The position numbers and the translations under genes were made by a program. 64,000 bases of DNA from Pascua guehoae (taxonomy: Eukaryota > Basidiomycota > Tremellomycetes > Trichosporonales > Trichosporonaceae). The stretch is from positions 251,382-315,381 of the forward strand of contig BCJX01000015.1 in assembly GCA_001600415.1 (NCBI GenBank), in the 5' to 3' direction. A model generated the notes under the pieces. The model saw only the letters and a program-made list of their open reading frames with translations, had not been told where the DNA came from and made no database searches. Below, one piece after another: positions 26,955-36,058 of this stretch (the stretch's first letter is position 1; every line of letters begins with the position of its first letter).

Positions 26955-27392
26955 TGCAGCGCGTGTCGTGGGTAGAGTGGCGTTGTGGATGCTGGCAGTC
27001 TCTATCAATGTTGCCGCTGGTATTCACCACCACAACTCACTCGTGTGGCCAGAATCTGAGAGTCGAGTGGAGGAAATCTCTCACGGGTGGCCATGCGTTT
27101 GGGATAAATGATGAAAAATAAATGACGGATTTAAAATTGGAATGGGTGCCTTTGTCTGTCGGCCTGTTGGTCGGTCGGCCACACCCAGGCCAGGCCACCC
27201 AGGACCCACTCGGAAGCTCCCGGACAGACGAGAGACTCAGTTGACTCCGGGGCGGAGAGACAGAGACATGCTCGACATCAACTGGCCTCTGCTCCCTCGC
27301 CTCGCCTCGTCGCTCGCGCTCGCTCTGTCTTCACCACCCAACCCCCCATTCGACCCTCTTCACTTCACCACTCTCAACTAAAGACTGCAACA
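26955..27392. promoter_or_regulatory. Divergent promoter of RRS1 and the COX VIIa-like gene
   Basis: 438 bp between divergent starts. Pyrimidine-rich sequence (about 27290-27370) precedes the plus-strand start. No coding signal and no specific binding site identified. Confidence 0.5.
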
Positions 27393-28496
27393 ATGTGGCC
27401 CGTCAACGGTGCGTACCCCTCCCACGACCCCCATACCATCCAAGGATACCCCCGCTGACAGACAGCCCAGCCCCACATCCGCGAGCGCCAGGCCTACCTC
27501 CAGGTGGGTATCGAGATATCCCGAACGCGATTGGCCGAGATGAACGAGGAGTGTGCCGGGCCGTGGTGTTGAGATGGGACCGCGCAGAGGCAGTCTGCAA
27601 GACGAGATGGCGACTAGGCTGGGGAGGGAGGACGCAGTGGAGACTGGGGAGCCGGGAGGGGTGAAGAACTGGCGGCTGGGACTGGACCACTGCCGACATG
27701 CGATGTCGCGCCAAGCCTCGGTCCAACAAGAGTTCCCAGGTCACAGCTCTCCACCTCGAACACGACTAACATACAGAGCCGCGCCGGCAAGGAGCTTGTC
27801 TTCCTCCGCAAGCCCGGATCCAAGCCCATGTTCGGTACGTGTGACGCGCAGGCATTTGGGCAGGCAACTCGAGCTGACCTTGACTTCGACCACCTCGTTC
27901 ATCCGCGCTCGCCACATTCTCCGCTCGCTTCGTGACACGCCATGCACGCCTCTCTCTCTCTCGAACCCACGCGTATCATCGCTCCCGCTGCATGTGTGAT
28001 CCTCGTTGGAACTGGACGATACGAACATGTCCCGGTATCGACATTGCATCACCCTCGTCTCTCACGCAACCTGTTCCTGTCTTGCCGACACAACCCGGGC
28101 GCCCTGATTCGCTGCATCTGCCACCCACCGACGACCCACCACAACAGCCGCCTACATGGTCCTCTGGACCGTCGGTGTCACCGGCAGCGTCTTCCAGCTC
28201 ATCCAGTACGCTCGTGTTGGTATCTGTGGTATGCTTTGTGCCGAGTGCGTGGCTGACGTCTTTCTCTCAATGCCCTCTGGCCATCATACTTTGGCTTCGA
28301 TTATCTCAACCGCGATCCGTCTCTCCGTCGGTATCCCATACCTCGTGCCGCCTCATTGCCTCGTTGCGACTTTTCCTCGCCGTCTCGACGTGCCCCAACC
28401 GACCTCCTCCAACCTCACACACCCTCATCGCGGCTCCTCGAAACCTTTACAATGCGTTCAAACATGCAGGGCAAGGCTGGCAAGGCCGGCGAGTAA
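27393..28496 (+). CDS. Cytochrome c oxidase subunit VIIa-like small membrane protein
   Basis: Splicing five exons gives about 68 residues. They are MWPVN|AQPHIRERQAYLQ, SRAGKELVFLRKPG then SKPMF, AAYMVLWTVGVTGSVFQLIQ, and a short C-terminus YAR|GKAGKAGE. Phases agree at each join. The IRERQ motif, the Lys/Arg-rich amphipathic segment and a single C-terminal membrane helix match the COX VIIa pattern of the inner mitochondrial membrane oxidase. The introns (total about 900 nt) far exceed the coding sequence. The last donor would be GTTGGT, which is unusual, so the final exon is the least certain part. The family call rests on a short protein and is moderate. Confidence 0.62.
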
Positions 28497-28905
28497 ACTA
28501 TCAAAGCATGAATGCATAGCTTGGGATGGCTGGTGCCCCGGCAGCGCGACTGCTTCACCGACTGCTTCAGTCGGTTGCGCATGTTACAAGTCAGAACCGT
28601 GGCTGGCTCGTGGCCTGCATACCACTTCTGCTTGCTGCACACCGTAGGGCGAGCTCAGTGGGCAATGGCTCTTCTCGTATTGGGTCAGTCTGGACCGGCA
28701 AGGTTTGCCTGCCACGAGGTGCCACGTGAGCTCCCGTCGAAGGGTCATGGGTCACTTGACGTCACCTTCTCCATCGGCATTTGCACCCTTTGAGAGCCAC
28801 CCACAATAAACCCCAACCAACAACACCCAACGAGATCCAGAGACGTCGAGCAATCGCGTGCAGGCTAACAGCCTTGTGTGTTGTATTCATTTCTCACCGT
28901 CAACG
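28497..28905. other. Spacer between the COX VIIa-like gene and the CorA gene
   Basis: 409 bp between same-strand genes, holding the 3' UTR of one and promoter of the other. No gene seen. Confidence 0.5.
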
Positions 28906-31900
28906 ATGGCCTCGATATCGAGCGGATCGTCCAGTCGCGGTCCAGCCCCACCTAGCAGTAGGTCGCATGAGTCGGCTCATCAGATACCCCGTGGTTGTGG
29001 AGCCTCTTTACTCGTTGTCCCAACTGAGAGATTCCTGGCGCGGGAGACGATGGCATCCCTACACAATCATCGGCCCTGGCAGATGACCCACTAACCCCAG
29101 CACGCGTCCGGCGCACCTCGCTCGCGGTCGCGGGTGCCCGACGTCTGACGCTGTACAATGCCGACTTCTCCCCCCCCTCGTCGCCGCACCAGGCCTCGCC
29201 GTCGGCCGACCTATTCGGCTCCTTTCGGGGCTTTGGCGGTACTGGAACACGCTCCCCCGGCTCCCCCGGACGACCGAGCGGGATGGGCATTCTGGGCAAT
29301 CCTGTATTTGAGGAATCCCCAGACTCGTCGGGCGCGCCGACACCCACGCCGCGCTCGCCCATCTCGGCCTCGGCCGTGTCCCCGTTTGATACCCGCGGCG
29401 CGCATTTTCCGTCGCATTTCAAAAATGTCTATTCGCGCCTTTCGGACCACGAAGAGGAGGATGAAGGCGAGACCCACGCACAGCAGCGCCATCCACACCC
29501 CCTCTCCCGCCAGCTCAGCGTTGGCGACGACGACGAGGAGTCTCCTTCTCCCATCCCCGCCCGCCCCGCCCCGCGCCGCAAGTCGTCGGCCGCGCCGCCT
29601 AGGTACCAGTGGCTCTCGCCGGGGAACACGGGCGACGAGCCCGGTGTGGATGTCCGGAGCGCACGGGATGAGGCGGCGTACGGGCATCTGAGGGGAAAGA
29701 CACACGTCACTGTGAGTTGTGCAAGCTGGAGCCTGTGGCCTGTGATGGGGTGATCCGGTGTGGAGCGTTTCCCAGGTCTGCGATGCGGGACTCTTCACAA
29801 ACAACGTGAATGGGCTTGGCTGCTGAAGGCTGCCCATGATTTGATAGAAAAGTTGGGTAAATGCAGTGCGGTAAGAAGTACCGCCAAGCAGAGCGGCAAA
29901 GTACACGGACAAGATACCTCTCACGTCAGGGGCACAACATGCTAACCCCAGGTTGTCGACTATGTGTCCGACCCAGATGCAGAGGACATGAACGTCCGAG
30001 TCGACTTTCCTGGCTCCCGCCTAGCGAGCTGGCTCGGTAGTGACGAGGGCAAGCGCCCAGTCGACGAGCAGGGCAAGGTGCAGGGTGTGCGGTGGAGTGA
30101 GTGTCTGCCAGTACGCATACCACACGAGCCAGGCTAACAGCAGTCCATGTCACGGGGCTGAACTGGGAGGTGATCAAGACTCTTGCACTCAAGTTTCAGT
30201 ACGTCTCGAAGCTGATCCCTTTCCCAACGCCGGTTGTGGCTGGCCGTACGCAGCAACAGCAACTGGTCCAATACTAGTTCGCGGCGGATACTGACGGCAG
30301 ACTCCACCCGCTCGCCGTCGAGGATGCCTTACGCTCCTCGAACACGCCGCGCTCCAAGCTCGACTTTTACCGCAACCATCTGTACCTGCAAATTCTGGTG
30401 CACCACATCCACGCACCAGACCGCGAGGCGCTCGCGCGCGCGGCCGCAGGTCTGAGTGCGATGGAGGACGAGTGCCTCGAGACGCCCGAGGAAGAGCCCG
30501 TCGTCAAGCCCCGCTGGTGGCGGCCGACGCCAAAGGGCTCCATCCGCCTGCCCGAGGGTGTGGATGCCGTGTTTGAGCCGACAATGGTCAAGAAGAAGAG
30601 AGTGAGTACGAATGTGTCGATACCTGGTGGGGTGCGCGAACCCGGTCGAAGTGTGACATACCTTGCAAGCCCATATATCTCCCGCGAGTGATTGTGGGGC
30701 CAACGCCGCAACGTACAGGTGCGTTCGGAAAGTCATGAGACTGCCACAGTCACGATGGAGCGCTTTTAGTCTCACGACTTTCCGAGCGCACCGGTACATC
30801 TACAGAATGGAGTACAACTGACCCCAGGGACAAGCTCTGGACCGCGATGATTCGGCCGCCCACCGCCGTGTCGTCGACCAGCTCAGTGCGGCGTACATGC
30901 TGCCTATCCGCAAGGGCATTCTGAGCATCTTCATGTTCAGAGATGGTGAGTCGTTGCGCTTATGGCCGCGGCTCGCGAGACCGATACCCGGCTGTAATGG
31001 CGGTGATCGGACCACAACTCTGAGCAGCGTCGTTGGGTTATGAGCAGCCGCCACGCCAGCGTTGCTAATGCCAAGGTACCCTGATCTCGCTTTCTGCGCA
31101 CCAGAACCACGAGGTCCTCGAGCCAATCTACGCCCGCCTCGAGGACGAGCACTCGCTTCTCCGCCGCTCGGGCGACGTGAGCATGTTATGCCATGCATTA
31201 GTGGATGTCTGTGAGTAGTGGGTGGGGACGGTATCCGGAATGTCACGCTCAGCGAAATGCGACTCAAGCTCACCCACAATTTAGGCGTCGACTTGGCCGT
31301 GGAGATCATTCAGGCCTTCGAGGGCGAGATCCTCAAGTGCGAGTCCGAGGTCCTCGTTGCGGCGCAGGTGAGCCCTTTCCTCCCCTGCCTCTCGTTTGAA
31401 TGCCATACGACCTCCGTTCCAACACGACTAACACCCAGCTCGACCTCGTTCGCCACCTCCACGTTCTCCAGGCCCAACTCGCGCGCTTCCGGCGGCAGGT
31501 CATGTCGTTGCTGTATGGGTGCTGTGTCATCCGTGACCAGGACCCACAGCGCGCAGCTGCGGCAGGCTCACTCACGCTGCCTCGGAGCGAGAGACTCAGC
31601 AACGCCGCGGCCACCATGGCGGCCGGCGGGACCGGTGCACCCGGTACGGGTATCGGTGCAGGAATGGGTGCAGGCGGCATGGGTGCAGGCGGCATGGGAG
31701 CTGGTGGCATGGGAGCCGGGGTGGGAATGGGAGCGGGAATGGGAGCTGGTGCGCGCATGGCCACAAGCACTGGAAGCGACACCAACACCCAATGCCCTCC
31801 CGTCTCCACGTCTGGGGGCACCGGAGGATTGGCCCCCATCATCGAGCCCGTGCCGGTCTCGGCGGGTTCGCTGGGCCGCCCCTCGCCGCACTCGCCGCAC

Positions 31901-32886
31901 CACTCGTCGTCGGTCGACTCGCGCGTGTCTGCCTCCACGCCGGGGATTAGCACCGTGCCCCTCGGTACCGTCGGCGGCATGTCGCCCATGCCCGTGGCGG
32001 CGGGACAGGGCTTCTTTACGCCCCTCGCGCGGGTGTACATGAACGACGTGATTGACCATCTCGAGGTGCGTAGCCCGTACCGGCGGCCGCTGACCAACAG
32101 ATGGTCGTGTCCAACTCGGAGCAGATGGTGGGGACGTGCGACCACCTCACTGAATACGCCTTTGTAAGTGCCTCCAACCAGTCTCCAGTCAACATCTCCT
32201 ATTGCCGACGTCTGCACCACAAAAAGGGAATGTCCGAACCGAGAATCGAACTCGGGTTTTGGGATCGCTGCCTCGTTCGAGGCTCATACAGCGTATGAGA
32301 CCCACGCCCTAACCGACTAGACTATTCAGACTTTGCTGGTAGCCTCTTGCGCGTTGCGGGGTCGATCGGACGGGGTCAAAGCTGACATTGTCCAGAATGT
32401 GCTCTCGTTCCATACGAACAATAGCATGGAGCGGCTCAGTATCGTGACGGTCATTTTCCTGCGTGAGTGGGGTGTGTGCTGGTGTGGTGCTGGTGCTTGT
32501 GTGGAGGTGGAATCCAAGCTGACGCACAGCACTGACGTTCATTTCGTCGTTCTACGGCATGGTGAGTGGGCGACATTGCAGATACCCACGGCCATGACGC
32601 CTTGGACACGTGTGTTGGCGAGACTTGCCAACGTCTTGTACCGCCTCGCATACCCAGCCAACCCAAGACCGTGACAGCACTAACCCCCCAGAACTTTGAA
32701 GACTTTCCCTCGCTCGAGAACAATGTCTTTTACTTTTGGAAAATTGCAGCCCCGCTCACCGTCGCCTTCTTCTTCATCTTTTCGTACACGTACATCCAAA
32801 GCGCGTTCGACACGCTCGTGCGCCGCGTCGAGAGTCACAAGGGGCGGCGGCAGGGGCGTGGGGAGGATGTGGGGGAGAAGATGTAG
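28906..32886 (+). CDS. CorA/Mnr2/Alr-type magnesium transporter
   Basis: Mg2+ channel of the CorA family. The start at 28906 gives MASISSGSSSRGPAPPSS. A long disordered cytosolic N-terminus (SPGSPGRPSGMGILGNPVFE, ESPSPIPARPAPRRKSSAAP) precedes the CorA core. The core includes HPLAVEDALRSSNTPRSKLD, FYRNHLYLQILVHHI, and helices in DQLSAAYMLPIRKGILSIFM and VDLAVEIIQAFEGEILKCES. A Gly/Met-rich repeat is inserted before VYMNDVIDHLE. The C-terminus joins HLTEYAF|NVLSFHTNNSMERLSIVT across an intron (32164-32395), then IFLPLTFISSFYGM|NFEDF, the GMN signature split by an intron. A second helix FWKIAAPLTVAFFFIFSYTY and a basic tail follow. Two CorA membrane helices are therefore present. Introns host a MITE-like element and an antisense tRNA gene. 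Confidence 0.9.
30716..30794. mobile_element. 79-bp MITE-like inverted-repeat element flanked by TA
   Basis: Terminal inverted repeats of 27 bp (30716-30742 and 30768-30794) match at 24 of 27 positions by eye, with core GGTGCGTTCGGAAAGTC. The element is flanked on both sides by TA (30714-30715, 30795-30796), the target duplication of Tc1/mariner elements. The middle is only 25 bp, so it has no coding capacity. It sits in a CorA-gene intron. Confidence 0.75.
31650..31760 (+). repeat. Coding Gly/Ala/Met repeat in the CorA gene
   Basis: A repeat of 12-15 bp units (ggtgcaggcggcatg and variants) encodes GMGAGGMGAGGMGAG and related motifs. It stays in frame with the flanking CorA exon, so it is part of the predicted protein. 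Confidence 0.8.
32231..32331 (-). tRNA. tRNA-Met(CAT) with about 28-nt intron, antisense inside a CorA intron
   Basis: On the minus strand, acceptor GTCTGAA pairs with TTCGGAC (with a G-T pair). The D arm is GTCT-AGTCGGTTA-GGGC, the T arm CCGAG-TTCGATT-CTCGG, discriminator A. The anticodon stem TGGG pairs with CCCA, and the loop CTCATA gives anticodon CAT. The intron forms a second helix CGCTG/CAGCG as in bulge-helix-bulge pre-tRNA, and contains a GCCTCG/CGAGGC hairpin. The pair closing the anticodon loop (T31-T39) is a mismatch. A TTTTT terminator lies just downstream (32221-32225 on the plus strand). Confidence 0.82.
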
Positions 32887-33854
32887 CCGAGGTAGTGGGA
32901 ATGGTATCGGTGCTTTGGGTTTACGAGGTGCTCCCTCGGTAGTGGGAGTGATTCATTCTACGTACCAGGGGAGCTCGAGAGTGGGTGCGGGAGCGCGGGC
33001 GGTGGGGTGGGCACGGGGGTGGATGTGGTGGAGAAGGGGAGGACAACGGGAGGACAACGGGAGGACAAGAGGAGGACAAGAGGAGGACAAGCGGAGTAAA
33101 AGGCGGAAAAAGGTGCAGTGACGCCGAGTAATCTGTAACTGGGCGACCATAGTAGATCAAGTTGTCAGGTCCAATGTGAGCGTGCAAGGTCCACATGTGA
33201 GCGCAAGGTCCACCAAGAACCACATGTGAGTGTAAGGTCCACATGTGAGCGTACATTCTTGTTCGCGACAAGTCCCCAGGTGACGCCCACTCATGCTAGA
33301 GATACCGAGGCGTCCAAATCCCCGTGTATCAGGACATGACCACCAAGCCTTTGTCGGACGACACAGAGTTGGCCTGTAACCGCCTACCCATCCTCTATTG
33401 TGTCGCAGCGGCGGCATGAGGGCCCGAGGTAATAGCAGACTTGACAAATAGCTCGACACCGCACGACTTATGGCTCTCGAGTCGGTAGCCTAGCTATAAC
33501 AGCACTGAGCAGGAAGCATCACCCGCCATGTGTACCGCGCTGTTGACATGACTGAGCACACACCCACGCATACTGCAATGCCAAGCCGAGATCGCGAGAC
33601 ATGCACCTTGGCGTTTGGTGTCCGGATATCCCCCGGCGCCCGGGGGGTATATCCCGCGTGTCATGTTCCAGACCGGGCCCCGAGTGGCCCATATGGTCCA
33701 CCCCGTCGCATGACTCGAATTGGCCTCTCCCCCTTCGTCACCGGCACCGACCATCTACGTTCGAGTCATCCCATCCTCCCTCATACTTATTCCTCTGCAC
33801 CCTCGCGTCTGCCGATCTCGTCGTGACATCTCTAATCCCGACTTCTGAAACCTC
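32887..33854. other. Spacer between the CorA gene and GNAT gene with short repeats
   Basis: No supportable gene. At about 33040-33095 a ggaggacaa-type unit is repeated five to six times. At about 33165-33255 a unit like caaggtccacatgtgagcg recurs four times with variation. The rest is presumably 3' UTR and the upstream region of the acetyltransferase gene. Confidence 0.6.
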
Positions 33855-35179
33855 ATGCCAGACTCGACACCCCAGTCCAACGGGACATCCCACGCACCCG
33901 CCACGCTGTGGAACGACGGGGAACCCTTCCTCCGTATCCCCGGGCACGACGAGGTGATCACGCCCTACCGCGACACGGCCGAGGAGATTGAGGATATGGT
34001 GCGTGCGCGCGGCGCTGGGGTGGGGCTGACGGCAGTGCGAGATGGGGACTGTGGAGGAGGTGTCGCGGTGGACGCTTGTGCGGCCTTGTCCGTGAGTTGT
34101 TGGTGTCCGTGGGTTGTTGGTGTCCGTGGTTTGTTGGAAGGGTGAGGACGCGGGGGGTGGTGGTGTGGAGAGGGGTGGGGTGTTGGGCTGGTGCTGGTGT
34201 TGTTGTTGTGGGGGAGGGGGGTGGTGCCTTGGTGGTTCGATCCTGAGAGCGATGCCGGTGGTCGTGCTGTCGTGCTGTCGTGCTGGTGGTCGTACTGGTG
34301 GCCGTGCTCGTGGTGCTGGTGGTGCTGGTCGTGCTCGTGGTGCTGGTCGTGCTTGTGCTTGTGGTCCTTGGGCAAGACCCCTACGACCCGAGCTGTGTGA
34401 GCGGTAGGACTGCCGATGAAGGCCGGCATCCTGGGCGGTGTCCTTCCTGGTACGGCTGCCCCCCGCGGCCCATCGTCGCCGTCGTCTCCACCGACGGCCC
34501 CCCTCTCGAGTGTAACCCGACATCCTATCCCCCGTGCCTCTCCGCCTCTTCTTGGGCACTCTCTATCTCTCCCTTCTCCCTCCTGCCCATCTCCCCCCCC
34601 CCCCCCCACCTCCCGCTGACCCCAGCTACCTCCCGACCCACGCCCGCGAGCGCCTCGACCAATGCCTCCCTCAACAATCCGCCGCCATTGCCCTCCTCCG
34701 CGCCGGCGAGGTCCCAGACTCCTGCCCCTTCTTCATCATCCGCAACAGCGCCGGGCGGCAGATTGGCGATGTCGGCCTGTACAAGGGCGCCGAAGAGGAC
34801 CAGGAGCCCGTCGACGGCCTGTGGACTGTGGCCTACTCGCTCCACCCCACCGTGCATGGCAAGGGGCTCGGGCGCGCCGCGGTGGGCGCCTTGTTGGATT
34901 GGGCCGAGGGGACGTTGGGGGTCAAGAAGGTCCAGGGTGTGAGTTTGGTGGGGTTGGTGTGGGCTTGGTCGTGGGGTGGCAGGTCGTGGGTGTTGGGTTT
35001 GGGGCGGGACAGGCGGAGGACTGAGAAGGAGAATGCGGCCTGCGGTCCTGGGGTGTGGAAGTGTGGGACGGGGCTGTTGGGAAGCCGCGTCGTCTCCGCA
35101 CTGAAGAGTAGTCAGGGGCAGTCTGCAGCAGTACACACAGTATCAACTGCGACTGTCTCACCCCGCCAGAAAACGCACA

Positions 35180-35251
<72 letters not shown>

Positions 35252-35418
35252 GTCGTCAAATCCTAACGCCCCAGCTCGTGGAAACACGCAACATTGCCTC
35301 GTCCAAGCTCTGCGAGCGCCTCGGCTTTACGCGCGTCTCGACGCACTGGCAGCCGTGGCCCGAGGCAAAGGGCGGCGGCGAGCGCGAGATTGGCGTCTGG
35401 AGGAGGGACAGGGAGTAG
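33855..35418 (+). CDS. GNAT-family N-acetyltransferase (model incomplete in the middle)
   Basis: Predicted acetyl-CoA-dependent acetyltransferase. The first exon begins MPDSTPQSNGTSHAPATLWN and ends EEIEDM at 33998. The core exon from about 34625 has YLPTHARERLDQCLPQQSAA, CPFFIIRNSAGRQIGDVGLY, the acetyl-CoA-binding segment VAYSLHPTVHGKGLGRAAVG, and LLDWAEGTLGVKKVQG. The last exon gives VETRNIASSKLCERLGFTRV, the typical GNAT motif B, and ends EIGVWRRDRE. Between 33999 and about 34620 the region is repetitive and C-rich, and I cannot place the exon expected to hold the family's NDP..V...L-type segment. The (CA)n tract at 35181-35249 lies just before the last acceptor. Substrate unknown. Confidence 0.78.
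34255..34368. repeat. gtgctggtc-type minisatellite in the GNAT gene
   Basis: About twelve imperfect copies of a 9-12 bp unit (gtgctggtggtc, gtgctcgtggt). Read on the plus strand it would encode a Val/Leu run, on the minus strand a His/Asp-rich run. It most likely lies within the first intron. Confidence 0.7.
35181..35249. repeat. (CA)n microsatellite, about 69 bp
   Basis: An uninterrupted CA dinucleotide run lying in the last GNAT intron, about 25 bp before the acceptor used for the VETRNIASSK exon. Confidence 0.95.
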
Positions 35419-36058
35419 GTGTGGTATACATGCATGCGGGTGTCGAGCGGCCCACGCGGGTTTGGGAACCGCGTTGCGGGGTCGAGTGGCGGGTGAGTGA
35501 TACTGCCTAGTTTTGCCACCGATAATGGCCACAACAAGCAAGCTGGAGATCCAAGTCGTCCACTCGACAAGGGGCATGGGTGGCATGTTGCAGAGTGGGC
35601 AATCCCCACCACCGACAAGTGGCAACGCTGAGCAGGAGTGCCGTTGGCAAGTGGAATAGTTTCACAACTGACACACCTAACTGCCACAACCGACCAGTCG
35701 TACACGGAGGGTCATCCTGACTGGCATTACAGCCACGCCCAGGCAACAAGATGAACGCATTGCGACCAGCCCAACACGCCAGGTACTTGACCCACAGCAA
35801 GCCCATCTCTGCACTTGACACCTGACAGACCTCGCAACCACCCCCGCGCTCGACATCGGCACTAACCCACATTGGCCAACTGATGCATTCCTGATGCGCA
35901 GCGGACAAGAAAGAAGTACGACTATGAAATGAGTCGCACTCGAGAGTCGACTCGAGTGCGCCGGTGACGGGGTCGAGTCAACGGCTGGCTGCTCGGCCGG
36001 GTGAGGGGAGGGGGAGTGGGAGGGTAGGGGGCACCGAGCAGCGCGGCTGCGGAGTGCT
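35419..36058. other. Convergent 3' spacer between the GNAT and GH5 genes
   Basis: 640 bp expected to hold both 3' UTRs. A perfect inverted repeat with 9-bp arms (GCACTCGAG and CTCGAGTGC) and a 6-nt loop occupies 35936-35959. No gene seen. Confidence 0.55.

Noticed and set aside
34280..34942. Val/Leu run at 34280-34375 as a membrane helix
   Set aside because: It is the translation of a minisatellite, is followed by stops or frame changes, and lies between two GNAT exons, so it is most likely intronic.
35936..35959. Palindrome as a bacterial-type terminator
   Set aside because: There is no following T-run and the genome is eukaryotic.
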